Notes under the pieces: generated by a model
Database searches by the model: none
The model's input: the letters and a program-made list of their open reading frames with translations, nothing else
What the model was told of the DNA's origin: nothing
Part shown: positions 8,435-17,291 of the stretch, in pieces
Numbering within the stretch: position 1 is the first letter of the stretch
Layout of the letters: each line of letters opens with the position of its first letter
Assembly: GCA_002151545.1 (NCBI GenBank)
Contig: CP021237.1
Coordinates: 5,766,001 to 5,830,000, forward strand
Direction of reading: 5' to 3'
DNA length: 64,000 bases
Origin: Sphingobacteriaceae bacterium GW460-11-11-14-LB5
GTDB lineage: Bacteria > Bacteroidota > Bacteroidia > Sphingobacteriales > Sphingobacteriaceae
Translations under genes and position numbers: made by a program

Positions 8435-9622
8435 ATGAATTTCAAGTACATCAGTAAACTTGCTTTTTCTGCACTCTCAATGGCCTTGGTGTTTGGTAAA
8501 ACAAATGCTCAGGTAACCATAGGCAATACCCAAACAAATGGTAGCGAGGCAAACAATATAGTAACAGCAGTTCCATTTCTGCTGATCACACCCGATGCCC
8601 GTGCCGGCGCAATGGGCGATGCTGGCGTGGCCGTTGCAGGTGATGTAAACTCAGCCAGTATTAATGCCTCTAAACTTGCTTTTTTAGATAAACCTTATGG
8701 TTTTTCAGTTTCATATAGCCCATGGTTAAAAAGTTTGGTGCCTGATATTAATCTGGCTTATTTAAGTGGTTTTTACAAACTGGATGACCGCAATACCATT
8801 GGTGCATCTTTAAGATATTTTTCTTTAGGCTCAATCCAGCTTACTGATATCAACCAACAGGACCTGGGCATTTCCAATCCAAATGAGTTGGCTTTTGATG
8901 TTTCTTTCGCCCGTAATTTTGGTAAAGAGTTTTCACTGGGCACTTCATTAAGATATATCTATTCAAATTTAGTTTCGGGTCAGTTTGCATCTTCCGGACA
9001 AGTGCACAGCGGAAATGCGGTAGCAGTTGATGTTTCGGGATTGTATAAAACGACTACAACGTTATTTGGCAAACAGGCTGTTCTTTCTGCCGGTGCCAAT
9101 ATTTCCAACATCGGAACGAAAATGAGCTATTCTGATGGTGGAGAAAATTTCTTTTTACCTACCAATTTTAAACTGGGAGGGGCGTCTACCTTTACGATGG
9201 ACGATTTTAGTACCTTAACCTTTGCACTCGATTTTAATAAATTGTTGGTGCCAACACAACCCATATACGATTCGAACAATAACATTGTCAGCGGAAAAGA
9301 TCCAAACCGCTCCGTTCCAGCAGGTATTTTTGGTTCATTTACTGATGCCCCTGGTGGTTTTAGTGAAGAATTAAAAGAAGTTGGAATTTCTACAGGATTG
9401 GAATATTGGTATAACCAGCAGTTTGCGGTTAGGGCCGGTTACAACTACCAAAGCCCAATGAAAGGCGATAGCCGCTACTTTACCTTGGGCGTTGGGTTAA
9501 AATACAATGTTTTTAATATCGATTTCTCTTATTTAATTGCAAATGCACAAACTAGTCCGCTTGCAAATACCTTACGTTTTGGTCTATTGTTTAACTTTGG
9601 CGAGAATAAAAGCAAAAGATAA
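8435..9622 (+). CDS. porV: Type IX secretion outer-membrane protein PorV (LptO)
   Basis: Outer-membrane beta-barrel of 395 residues that shuttles type IX cargo from the translocon to the attachment complex, where it partners the sortase PorU. A signal peptide (cleavage near NAQ-VTI, residue 26) is followed by the PorV/PorQ hallmark VPFLLITPDARAGAMGDAG. Alternating hydrophobic strands continue to a C-terminal strand ending in aromatic and charged residues (LLFNFGENKSKR). In flavobacteria porV and gldJ are close neighbours with porU between or beside them; here gldJ is present but porU is not in the window. The ATG at 8435 is preceded by a TAnnTTTG-like element. Confidence 0.9.
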   Translation: MNFKYISKLAFSALSMALVFGKTNAQVTIGNTQTNGSEANNIVTAVPFLLITPDARAGAMGDAGVAVAGDVNSASINASKLAFLDKPYGFSVSYSPWLKSLVPDINLAYLSGFYKLDDRNTIGASLRYFSLGSIQLTDINQQDLGISNPNELAFDVSFARNFGKEFSLGTSLRYIYSNLVSGQFASSGQVHSGNAVAVDVSGLYKTTTTLFGKQAVLSAGANISNIGTKMSYSDGGENFFLPTNFKLGGASTFTMDDFSTLTFALDFNKLLVPTQPIYDSNNNIVSGKDPNRSVPAGIFGSFTDAPGGFSEELKEVGISTGLEYWYNQQFAVRAGYNYQSPMKGDSRYFTLGVGLKYNVFNIDFSYLIANAQTSPLANTLRFGLLFNFGENKSKR

Positions 9623-9644
9623 AAAAGACTAAAGCAAAATATAG

Positions 9645-10124
9645 ATGAAAATTAGAGTAGGTTTCGGATTCGATGTACATCAGTTAAAAGATCAACATCC
9701 ATTTGTTGTTGGTGGGGTTACATTAGATCATCATAAAGGTGCTTTTGGGCATTCGGATGCTGATGTTTTGCTTCATGCCATTTGCGACGCACTTTTAGGT
9801 GCAGCCAATCTTCGTGATATTGGTTTTCACTTTAAAAATACCGATGATCGGTGGAAAGGCATCAGTAGCATCATTTTATTAAGGGAAACGGTTAAATTGC
9901 TGGCGGAAAAAGGATGGCAAATTGGCAATATCGATGCTATGCTTTGTTTAGAAGCACCAAAAATTAATCCCCATATTCCTGCCATGCAACAAAATATTGC
10001 AGAAGCCATTGGGATATCTACTGACGATATTTCGATAAAAGCAACTACCAATGAGCAAATGGGCTTTATCGGCAGGGAAGAAGGCGTTGTTTCTTATGCG
10101 GTCTGCCTGATAGAAAAACCTTAA
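9645..10124 (+). CDS. ispF: 2-C-methyl-D-erythritol 2,4-cyclodiphosphate synthase
   Basis: Fifth enzyme of the non-mevalonate isoprenoid pathway: it cyclises CDP-methylerythritol phosphate to the cyclodiphosphate with release of CMP. The 159-residue length is standard. The metal-binding GFGFDVHQL motif near the start supplies Asp and His, and the family signature HSDADVLLHAICDALLGAA follows. LRDIGFHF carries further active-site residues, and KATTNEQMGFIGREEG near the C-terminus is the conserved CDP-binding end. It lies 22 bases after porV on the same strand and its stop overlaps the end of the convergent downstream gene by four bases. Confidence 0.96.
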   Translation: MKIRVGFGFDVHQLKDQHPFVVGGVTLDHHKGAFGHSDADVLLHAICDALLGAANLRDIGFHFKNTDDRWKGISSIILLRETVKLLAEKGWQIGNIDAMLCLEAPKINPHIPAMQQNIAEAIGISTDDISIKATTNEQMGFIGREEGVVSYAVCLIEKP

Positions 10125-10588
10125 TTTACACTAGAATTTCGGGCGCTTAAGTAAGAAATAGGTAAGCCTATACAGAAAATCAGAATCACCACATTTAAAA
10201 TTGCCCGTTCGTAATTAAATGGTGCCGCTGGTATTTTGGTTAGCGGAACAATCAATAGCGTCATGATCGTCCAAACAATAATGGCATAGATTATTCCTGA
10301 TAGGATGATATTCTTTCGTAAAACAGTGGTTTTTGTTGATGCTATGGTATAAACTAAGGCAAAACTAAAAGCAATAAAGTAATGGAGTGCCAGGCCAATA
10401 AGGGCTGTTTTAATTCCTCCGCTAAAAGCTGCTGGTCCCAGAATAGCACTGGCGATGTATTGAAATACACCCATAAAATTCATCTTTCCTAAAAATATAA
10501 CTGCTGCCAATCCATCTAATGTTCCGGCAATAAGTGTAATCAATAAAACCTTTTTAAATGAAAATGGTATTTGGTTAGATTTTTCCAT
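10121..10588 (-). CDS. Small four-helix membrane protein, unknown function
   Basis: Integral membrane protein of 155 residues with about four hydrophobic segments (roughly residues 14-34, 50-70, 95-120 and 128-148) and a short polar N-terminus. I do not recognise a named family with confidence; the overall pattern resembles YagU/DUF1440-like inner-membrane proteins. The ATG at 10588 is preferred to a TTG two codons earlier. Its stop overlaps that of ispF by four bases in a tail-to-tail arrangement. Confidence 0.65.
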   Translation of the reverse strand: MEKSNQIPFSFKKVLLITLIAGTLDGLAAVIFLGKMNFMGVFQYIASAILGPAAFSGGIKTALIGLALHYFIAFSFALVYTIASTKTTVLRKNIILSGIIYAIIVWTIMTLLIVPLTKIPAAPFNYERAILNVVILIFCIGLPISYLSARNSSVN

Positions 10589-10668
10589 TAACAATAATAA
10601 TGTTTTTTTTAAATAGCTTGTTATGAATTGTTTATGTTTTTTGTTGGGGTGAGGGGTAGATGGCGAAC

Positions 10669-10702
10669 AAAGAAGCCAAGTTTCAAAAAACTTGGCTTCT
10701 TT
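10669..10702. terminator. Strong hairpin terminator
   Basis: Perfect 15-bp stem AAAGAAGCCAAGTTT (10669-10683) with AAACTTGGCTTCTTT (10688-10702) around a four-base loop, with T-rich flanks. It lies about 60 bases beyond the stop of the minus-strand GH18/deacetylase/GT2 gene and probably ends its transcript. Confidence 0.85.
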
Positions 10703-10724
10703 TTAAATAGTCTTTCCATTAAGA

Positions 10725-10743
10725 CCCTGAAATAAATTCAGGG
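10725..10743. repeat. Short palindrome
   Basis: CCCTGAA (10725-10731) and TTCAGGG (10737-10743), followed by TGACG. The CAGGGTGACG ending recalls the TGACG ends of the other palindromic elements in this window, so it may be a remnant of one. Confidence 0.4.
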
Positions 10744-10760
10744 TGACGCAGCGATAAATA

Positions 10761-13700
10761 TTACGCCAACTGCTCTTTAACATTCCCCGTCCGCTTTAAC
10801 GTCCCCCAGGTTTCCAGCTCACCTTTTATGGCTTTTCTGAACGAGCGGAATAGTACAACATACATTAACTGTCGCCAAAAAAACCGTTGCGGGAAGATGT
10901 AAAGTAAATTCGTGTACTTCTCTTTTTCCATGCGGAAGGCCATAGCTGCAAAAATCATATCTACAACAATAAAAATAATGTAATAGAAAAGCACCTGACC
11001 AAAACCATTATGCAGGCTTAAAATTCCTGAAAATCCGGTTAGGGTTAAATTATTGATGGCACTTAATGAGAATAAACCACTAATTAAGGAGATAAACATG
11101 AAAAGATCGGCCAATGGCGAAAATAATGGTAAAATGATCTGATAGATCAAAATATTTGGCATGCCTACCATTCCAAAATAACCATATTTCTTATTCAGTA
11201 GTGTTTTTCTGTTTTTCCAGAAGCTTTGCATTACGCCAAAACTCCAGCGAAAACGTTGTTTAAGCAACATGTTCACCGTTTCTGGTGCTTCAGTGTAAGC
11301 AATTGCAGTATCACAGTTTTTTACACGATAACCGGCTTTCAAAATACGCATGGTTAAATCGCAGTCTTCGGCAAGTGTATCAATGGTAAATCCGCCGATT
11401 TCTACAATCACATTTTTTCTGAAAGCGCCAATTGCTCCTGGTACAACCGTAATGGTATTTAATAAGTCGAAAGCACGCCTATCCATATTCTGTGCAGTGA
11501 TATATTCAATAGACTGCCATTTGGTAATAATGTTGTTGGCATTTCCAACTTTCACCGTGCCAGCTACTGCCGCAATTTGGTCGCTATAAAAATAACGCAT
11601 CAGTTCGGTTACTGCATCATCTTTTAGCTGGGTATCGGCATCAATACACACTACAAAGTCAGCACTGGCCTTTGATATGCCATAATTTAAAGCCGAAGCT
11701 TTACCACCGTTAGCCTTGCGGAAAACCTTTACCTGTGGATGGTTACCAAAATGTTGGTCAATAATTTCAAAGGTTTTGTCTTTTGAACCATCATCTACAA
11801 AAATCAGTTCAAAATCGGGATATGTGGTTTTTAAAAGACTATTAATGGTTTGCACAGCAGTAACCTCTTCATTATAAGCTGGAATGATGATACTCACTTT
11901 TGCTGAAGGATTTGTTATCAACTTGCCGGCATGCTGTTTTGCCCTTTTTCGCTGCCTGATCGCCAGATAAGCAATAAAAATGGTCCTCAAAATAGCAAGT
12001 ACAATGGCTACGGAAAAGATGATGTTTAAAATCATGTTGCCGTAGTAAAAGAAGTTGATGAAAAAATAATCACCGGAGCCTGAAAAACCACTGTTTGCGG
12101 TAGATTTTACTGCAGGCATCAGCTCTGATCTTTTTTTACCCATTAAATCGCCAACTGTTGTAAAGGTATAACCCTTGGCTTTGAAGAATTTTATAATCCG
12201 GGGTAAAGCGGCAACAGTCGCTTCGCGATTTCCGCCTGCATCGTGCAATAAAAGAATATTGCCATTGTCCTGCTGCTTCACTACTTCATTAAATATCTGA
12301 TCAGCAGTTTTTCCAGGTTCCCAATCTTCAGGATCGATATATTCACCAACATTGATGTAATTCTCTTTACGGCTCTGGGCAACCGGCAAAATTTCGGAAA
12401 TGTTTTGGGGTTCGGCATCGGCGTTAAATGGTGCACGGAACAAAATTGTACTGTGGCCTGTAACGGCTTCAATTAACCTGCGGGTAGCATTGAGCTCGAA
12501 CTTTACCCGTCTTGGTCCGATGGCCGACATATCAGGGTGGAAGAATGTATGGTTTCCAATCTCATAACCATCATTATACTCCTGTCTCAACAGTTCCATG
12601 TTCTGTTCAGCCATAATGCCAACGACGAAGAAACAGCCAGGCACTTTCTCCTGCCTTAAAATATTTAATACTTGTGGTGTGTAAACCGGATCGGGACCAT
12701 CATCAAAGGTTAAGGCGATTTTCTTATCGGCCTCTCCAAACCTTTTAATTACGTATTGCTCTGGTAGTCGGGTATATTTTTGATCAGCAATAGAGAAATT
12801 GTCTTTTTTTAAAGTGAATTTCACGCTGCCTGGTGTGGGGGTAGAAATCAGATCCAGAATTTCGCCATCGCCCAAGTAGGAGATGCCTCCCATGTTTAAT
12901 GAGGCAATTTTGCGTAAATCGAATGGTTTTTTCTTTAAAGTATCCAGACTAAGGTCATTAGAAATAAAAGACCATAAACGTTTGTCCTCAGAGCCTAAAC
13001 GCCATAAGGCTATGCCAGCAATATCCCAGTCATCAGCCTTGCGGATTAAATTAAAATAGGTTGCCGCATCAGTAAAGTAAACCTCATGTTTTATTCCACT
13101 GCCATCGTTGTAAGTATAGTTTAAGTTGGCAGAAGCCGGATCGTAGTTTATTTTACTTTTATAATTAACAGCACTGGTCATGGCATCTTCGTAGGTTACT
13201 GATTTACCCACACTATTTTGTGGCCAATCGTAACCGTAGCAAGCCAGGGCCAGGATTACTTTGCTGGCATCAACTTTACTGCAAATATCATCCAGTTTTT
13301 CTTCCACCCATTCCTGATGAGAAATATCGCCCGCATTACTTTGCTCGGTATGCTGATCATAAGCCATCAATACAATGTAATCGTTATATTTTTGAAGAAT
13401 TTCGGGTTTATAATCATCGTTTTCTGGTGAAATATCCTGAGAAACAATCAGTTTTTCTGCATGAAACTGGCCATAAAGGTTTTTCATGAAAGCATTAAAA
13501 CTGTCGCTGTTCTCGAGGTTCAGTTCTTCAAAATCGATATTAATTCCTCTGTAACCATATTTTTTGGTAATGGCAATCAAATCATAGATGAGTTTTTGCT
13601 GCGCGGGCTGATCATTTAATAACCGCCTTACCGCTGCACCATCCCAATGATCTTTATTGTAATTCGAAACCACTGCAATAGCCGATTTTTTAGCTTTATG

Positions 13701-14165
13701 GATTACTTTTAAAGCTGCTGTATCTGCTTTATCAACAATAGAATCGCCGTTTAAAAAGAAAGATTCTGTAGCCACCATATCCAAATGGCCGATGTTCCTT
13801 TTAAGATCGGGTAATGATTTGCTCACTGTGGAAGCCCAGCTCACATAAAAAGCCATATTTATGCGTTTGCTGTTGCCGCGATGGGTTAAAATACGATGCT
13901 CCCGGTCTCTTTTAATTTTTTGAAGCTTCGACTTTTCGATCGTGAAATCCCGATACTGTTGCGATTTTTTTAACTTCTCTAACTGTTTTTCCGTTAAGGG
14001 TGTATTGGTATTTATAAAAGGCAAATTTGGTGCCTGTACCGATGATAGGGTATACACCACGCAGATAATTGCGCCTATGAAAACTAAAAAAAATGTGCGG
14101 CTTACCCAGGTAAAGGTGTGCCAGCGTCTTTTAGTCTCAGTTTGAAATATTTGTTTTCCGGACAT
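10761..14165 (-). CDS. Trifunctional GH18-like / polysaccharide deacetylase / GT2 glycosyltransferase
   Basis: Very large membrane protein (1134 residues) joining three carbohydrate domains. An N-terminal membrane anchor (about 22-44) is followed by a GH18-like barrel (about 100-400). Its catalytic strand reads YRGINIDFEE, keeping Asp211 and Glu213, while the first two Asp of the DxxDxDxE motif are Arg206 and Asn209. A NodB deacetylase domain (about 478-670) has TFDDGPDP (Asp488, Asp489), HTFFHP (His539, His543), RAPF (Arg577) and LLLHDAGG (His641). After two helices (about 703-735), a GT2 domain has IIIPAYNEE, DAD (842-844), ED (933-934) and processive QRFRW (970-974), then more helices. The likely role is synthesis and export of a beta-linked, partly deacetylated aminosugar polymer, as in PgaB plus PgaC, but in one chain; the polymer is inferred. 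Confidence 0.88.
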   Translation of the reverse strand: MSGKQIFQTETKRRWHTFTWVSRTFFLVFIGAIICVVYTLSSVQAPNLPFINTNTPLTEKQLEKLKKSQQYRDFTIEKSKLQKIKRDREHRILTHRGNSKRINMAFYVSWASTVSKSLPDLKRNIGHLDMVATESFFLNGDSIVDKADTAALKVIHKAKKSAIAVVSNYNKDHWDGAAVRRLLNDQPAQQKLIYDLIAITKKYGYRGINIDFEELNLENSDSFNAFMKNLYGQFHAEKLIVSQDISPENDDYKPEILQKYNDYIVLMAYDQHTEQSNAGDISHQEWVEEKLDDICSKVDASKVILALACYGYDWPQNSVGKSVTYEDAMTSAVNYKSKINYDPASANLNYTYNDGSGIKHEVYFTDAATYFNLIRKADDWDIAGIALWRLGSEDKRLWSFISNDLSLDTLKKKPFDLRKIASLNMGGISYLGDGEILDLISTPTPGSVKFTLKKDNFSIADQKYTRLPEQYVIKRFGEADKKIALTFDDGPDPVYTPQVLNILRQEKVPGCFFVVGIMAEQNMELLRQEYNDGYEIGNHTFFHPDMSAIGPRRVKFELNATRRLIEAVTGHSTILFRAPFNADAEPQNISEILPVAQSRKENYINVGEYIDPEDWEPGKTADQIFNEVVKQQDNGNILLLHDAGGNREATVAALPRIIKFFKAKGYTFTTVGDLMGKKRSELMPAVKSTANSGFSGSGDYFFINFFYYGNMILNIIFSVAIVLAILRTIFIAYLAIRQRKRAKQHAGKLITNPSAKVSIIIPAYNEEVTAVQTINSLLKTTYPDFELIFVDDGSKDKTFEIIDQHFGNHPQVKVFRKANGGKASALNYGISKASADFVVCIDADTQLKDDAVTELMRYFYSDQIAAVAGTVKVGNANNIITKWQSIEYITAQNMDRRAFDLLNTITVVPGAIGAFRKNVIVEIGGFTIDTLAEDCDLTMRILKAGYRVKNCDTAIAYTEAPETVNMLLKQRFRWSFGVMQSFWKNRKTLLNKKYGYFGMVGMPNILIYQIILPLFSPLADLFMFISLISGLFSLSAINNLTLTGFSGILSLHNGFGQVLFYYIIFIVVDMIFAAMAFRMEKEKYTNLLYIFPQRFFWRQLMYVVLFRSFRKAIKGELETWGTLKRTGNVKEQLA

Positions 14166-14394
14166 TTTTCTTTTCTGATTTATTAATCAAATGTCACTAA
14201 CGAATATGAAGATTGTATGAATGCTAAATTGGAATGGTTAAGATGATTGATCGTCTGGCCTGTTTTGAAATGCTGATTTTATCTCTCTATTTATCAGGGG
14301 AATAGGAAGTCTTCTGAATCTTTACATCATTAAGAGTTTAAGGTGGTTAAGGTTTTCTTGCATGATTGAAACGCGATAAGAGGGAAACGAAAAA

Positions 14395-14870
14395 AGCATG
14401 GTCATTCTGAGAGGTCAGCTTTAGGAAAATAAGGGAGTTGGGATGACTGGTTTTTCGTAAAATCGCCATTGGTAATCTTAAAGTGCTTGCTATAAGTTTG
14501 CCCTCTGCTCAGTCTTGCGTCGGTTAGCCACCGAATGGCTCTTACTTTTTCCTTGATGAAAAAGTAACAAACCTGAGCGCAGCGAAAGCATGCCTGCCTT
14601 AAAAACAACAACTACAAAGGCATAACTGAAAGGCTTGCATCGTTTTTTATCTGATAATGTTGCTTTTATAGGTATAAAAGATTGCTGCGCAATTTCTTGT
14701 AAAAACCTAAGAAAATCTTTATTACGGCAGCCTCTAGGCTCTGGCCTCACTCATCCCACAGCACTCGCTTGATTCTGCCTTGGGCTGTGATGGGATGAAA
14801 GTGGAAGCAAAGATTTCCTTGCTTTTTCCTGCGAAAATCTGCTATGCCGGATAGCAGCGTGCAGAGGATC
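14395..14870. repeat. Composite intergenic repeat region
   Basis: Gene-free DNA with several nested palindromes. TTACTTTTTC (14542-14551) pairs with GAAAAAGTAA (14558-14567), and a TCATCCCACAGC-like arm at about 14749 pairs imperfectly with GCTGTGATGGGATGA near 14785-14799. The first palindrome looks like a widely dispersed Bacteroidota intergenic element (recalled, not searched). Frames on the minus strand here encode Cys-, Arg- and Ser-rich peptides without family features, so I treat them as chance readings of the repeat. The rest of 14166-15061 holds nothing else I can support apart from the terminator. Confidence 0.55.
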
Positions 14871-14994
14871 TGTCATTGGTAGCCAGTCGATGGATAAATG
14901 TTTTTTGTTTTCAACTATTAGAGGTCTTAGACAGGCTCAGACAACATTTATGCTTACTTAATGAAATTGAGTTAGCCTGCAAAATATATCTACA

Positions 14995-15032
14995 AAAAAA
15001 GCCAGCATTTTTTAAAATTTGCTGGCTTTTTT
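14995..15032 (-). terminator. Terminator of the pirin gene
   Basis: A 13-bp perfect stem AAAAAAGCCAGCA (14995-15007) with TGCTGGCTTTTTT (15020-15032) and a 12-base loop, about 30 bases past the minus-strand pirin stop. The A/T-rich outer stem supplies a U-tract in either direction. Confidence 0.85.
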
Positions 15033-15061
15033 ATCTATATGATGGATGGACGATTTTCTTT

Positions 15062-15955
15062 TTATTCTTCTAAATAACCGAATCGCCCCTGGTTATAATC
15101 TTCAATCGCCTGGTGAATTTCATCCTGGGTGTTCATTAAAAACGGTCCGTATTGAACAATGGGTTCATTTATAGGTTCACCGCTTAAAATCAAAATCACA
15201 CTGTTTTCTGAAGCATTGATCTTAATCTCCTCACCTTTATTTTTGAAGTAGACAAATTGATCGGCTACCACGGTTTCCGATCCGTTTATTGTAATCGAGC
15301 CTTCAATCACCATAAATCCGGTGTTAAAATGCTCAGGGAAGTTAAAAGTAGTTTCACCACCTTTATTCAGTCTGGCATTATAGAGTTCAATGGGGGTAAA
15401 GGTTTTTGCATTGCCTTTTATGCCCTGATAGTTACCTGCTATAATTTCAATTTTCCCTCCATTTTCGGGAAGATCAAAATGAGCCATATCAGCCTGTTTA
15501 ATTTCCTGATAGCCGGGTTTGCCCATTTTATCTTTGGCTGGCAGGTTAACCCAAAGCTGCACCATTTGAAATGGACCGCCGGCTAAGCTGTATTGTGCTT
15601 CGTGATACTCTTTATGTAATATACCACTTGCAGCAGTCATCCATTGTACATCACCCGGGTAAATCACACCGCTGTTTCCAGAGCTATCGTGATGCGCAAC
15701 CGCACCATGATAAGCTATCGTTACAGTTTCGAAACCCCGATGCGGGTGAACACCTACGCCTCTTGGTTCCTTCCTTGCAGAAAATTCGATCTTTGAGCCA
15801 TAATCCATTAAGAAAAACGGGCTCATATTGATTTTATATCCGCTTGGGAAAAAATTATGTACCCTAAAGCCATCGCCAACCATATGTGGCGCTGGCGCTT
15901 TTAGTACTTTTTCTATTTGTTTTGTTTCCACGACCTTCAAATTTAAATAAGGCAT
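15062..15955 (-). CDS. Pirin family protein
   Basis: Cytoplasmic bicupin protein of 297 residues. The N-terminal cupin has the diagnostic HPHRGFETVTI and, further on, GDVQWMTAASGILH, which together carry the metal-binding His and Glu residues. The C-terminal pirin domain contains a run of short beta strands ending in LILSGEPINEPIVQYGPFLMN. Some pirins have quercetinase activity and others act as redox-linked regulators; which applies here is not visible. It follows the YceI and Crp/Fnr genes on the same strand, 54 bases after YceI, suggesting co-expression. Confidence 0.92.
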   Translation of the reverse strand: MPYLNLKVVETKQIEKVLKAPAPHMVGDGFRVHNFFPSGYKINMSPFFLMDYGSKIEFSARKEPRGVGVHPHRGFETVTIAYHGAVAHHDSSGNSGVIYPGDVQWMTAASGILHKEYHEAQYSLAGGPFQMVQLWVNLPAKDKMGKPGYQEIKQADMAHFDLPENGGKIEIIAGNYQGIKGNAKTFTPIELYNARLNKGGETTFNFPEHFNTGFMVIEGSITINGSETVVADQFVYFKNKGEEIKINASENSVILILSGEPINEPIVQYGPFLMNTQDEIHQAIEDYNQGRFGYLEE

Positions 15956-16009
15956 GGTGCATAGGGCATGGAGCTATAGCCCCATGCTTAATTTCCCTTT
16001 GCGCTATGC
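15956..16009. repeat. Short GGGCATGG palindrome between pirin and YceI genes
   Basis: A spacer with a small hairpin (GCATGG at 15966-15971, CCATGC at 15982-15987) and several copies of GCAT/CATAGGGC-like words. It looks like decayed intergenic repeat DNA. I see no promoter in it. Confidence 0.3.
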
Positions 16010-16540
16010 TTATACACTTTTTACAAACTGTAATTCGCCTAAAATGCGAACTTCTTCACTTACCATTACGCCACCAGTTTCTAACGCAGCATTCCAGGTT
16101 AAACCGAATTCGGAACGGTTAATTTTTCCGCTTAAAGTAAAACCTGCTTTGGTATTTCCCCATGGATCGGTAGCAATACCACCAAATTCTGCAGTTAATT
16201 TTACCGGTTTGGTTTCGCCTTTAATGGTTAAATCGCCTTTAACAATATAATCGCCGCCATCTTTTTCTACTGAACTAGATTTAAATTCGATGTGTGCAAA
16301 TTTTTCAGCGTCGAAAAAATCTCCGCTTTTTAAGTGATTATCACGGTCAGTATTTCCGGTATCGATTGAATTGATGTCGCCTTTGAAAGAAATTTCTGCA
16401 TTTTCAAATTCATCACCTTCAGATGATAATTCTGCTGAGAAAGATTTTAAACTACCGGTTACAGTAGTAATCATTAAGTGTTTTACTTTAAATTGTAATT
16501 CGCTGTGGGTTGGATCTAATGTCCATTTTGTAGTTGCCAT
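16010..16540 (-). CDS. YceI family protein
   Basis: Lipocalin-like protein of 176 residues that binds isoprenoid or other hydrophobic ligands. It has the full YceI pattern: TKWTLDPTHSELQFKVKHL at the start, GDINSIDTGNTDRDNHLKS in the middle, FFDAEKFAHIEFKS, then VKGDLTIKGETKPV and the GLTWNAALETGGVMV end. Unlike many relatives it lacks a signal peptide, so it is probably cytoplasmic. A consensus -7 element lies 37 bases upstream, so it can be transcribed separately from the Crp/Fnr gene on the same strand. Confidence 0.93.
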   Translation of the reverse strand: MATTKWTLDPTHSELQFKVKHLMITTVTGSLKSFSAELSSEGDEFENAEISFKGDINSIDTGNTDRDNHLKSGDFFDAEKFAHIEFKSSSVEKDGGDYIVKGDLTIKGETKPVKLTAEFGGIATDPWGNTKAGFTLSGKINRSEFGLTWNAALETGGVMVSEEVRILGELQFVKSV

Positions 16541-16576
16541 ATCTTTTGTTTTTTGAGATGTTTAATATTTACAACA

Positions 16577-16584
16577 CAAAAGTA
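16577..16584 (-). promoter_or_regulatory. Putative -7 promoter element of the YceI gene
   Basis: On the minus strand this reads TACTTTTG, a perfect match to the Bacteroidota TAnnTTTG element, 37 bases before the YceI ATG. No convincing TTG -33 element is seen. Confidence 0.55.
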
Positions 16585-16691
16585 CAGCGCAGGTTTCGAC
16601 TACAGATTGATGTATGGTAAGTAATGACAGATGAAATGATTGCGTTATTGAGGGAAGGATTGAATGTTAGGATTTAACAAAAACATTCAAT

Positions 16692-17279
16692 CTATGGTCT
16701 GAAGTGTTTATTAGCCAGCTCCTTTCTTACACGGCTTAACGATTCAGGCGTAATGCCCAGATAAGATGCGATCATCCATTGCGGCACACGGAGCGTAAGG
16801 TTAGGATAAAGTTTAATAAAATCGAGGTATCTTTCTTCCGCCGTTGCACTCAATAACATGTTAATTCTTTTCTGCATAAAGCGGATCGAATTGTTGAGCA
16901 ATTTAATTTGCATGGGTTGTAAGCAGGGTACTTGTCTGGCTGCTTCTTCCATAAAATTGTTGGGCATTAACACCGCTTCGGTTGCTTCAATGGCATCGAT
17001 AAAAAATATTGATGGCTCATTGTTCATGTTGTTGCGGTCAGAAACCAACCAGTTTTCGGGGGCGAACTGGAGGATGTGTTCTTTGCCTTTCGCGTCAATT
17101 GAATACGCACGCAACAAACCTTTGCCTACAAAATATCCGTGTTTGAAATTATCGCCGGTATATTGCAATATTTCGTTTTTCTCGAATTTTTTAACCTTTA
17201 AAACAGATGATATGCTTTCGAACTGCTCATCAGTTATTTCTATTTTTTCCTGTAAGTATTTTTGGAACTGATGAATCAT
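16692..17279 (-). CDS. Crp/Fnr family transcriptional regulator
   Basis: Regulator of 195 residues. An N-terminal cyclic-nucleotide-binding-like beta roll (about 10-120, with EILQYTGDNFKHGYFVGKGLLRAY) is followed by the dimer helix and a winged helix-turn-helix at the C-terminus (WMIASYLGITPESLSRVRKEL). The roll lacks the full cAMP-binding RxSxxE signature and there are no Fnr-type cysteines, so the effector is unknown. It lies upstream of the YceI and pirin genes and is a plausible local regulator, but no operator can be shown. A second, related regulator of the same length is at 28903-29490. Confidence 0.9.
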   Translation of the reverse strand: MIHQFQKYLQEKIEITDEQFESISSVLKVKKFEKNEILQYTGDNFKHGYFVGKGLLRAYSIDAKGKEHILQFAPENWLVSDRNNMNNEPSIFFIDAIEATEAVLMPNNFMEEAARQVPCLQPMQIKLLNNSIRFMQKRINMLLSATAEERYLDFIKLYPNLTLRVPQWMIASYLGITPESLSRVRKELANKHFRP

Positions 17280-17291
17280 AAAGGTGGGATG

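Noticed and set aside
13218..13489. Plus-strand frames inside the GH18/deacetylase/GT2 gene
   Set aside because: They are antisense shadows of a strongly supported coding region.
14402..14750. Two minus-strand frames of 69 and 86 residues in the gene-free zone
   Set aside because: They overlap each other in different frames, are rich in Cys, Arg and Ser, and coincide with palindromic repeat DNA. No family feature or signal is seen.
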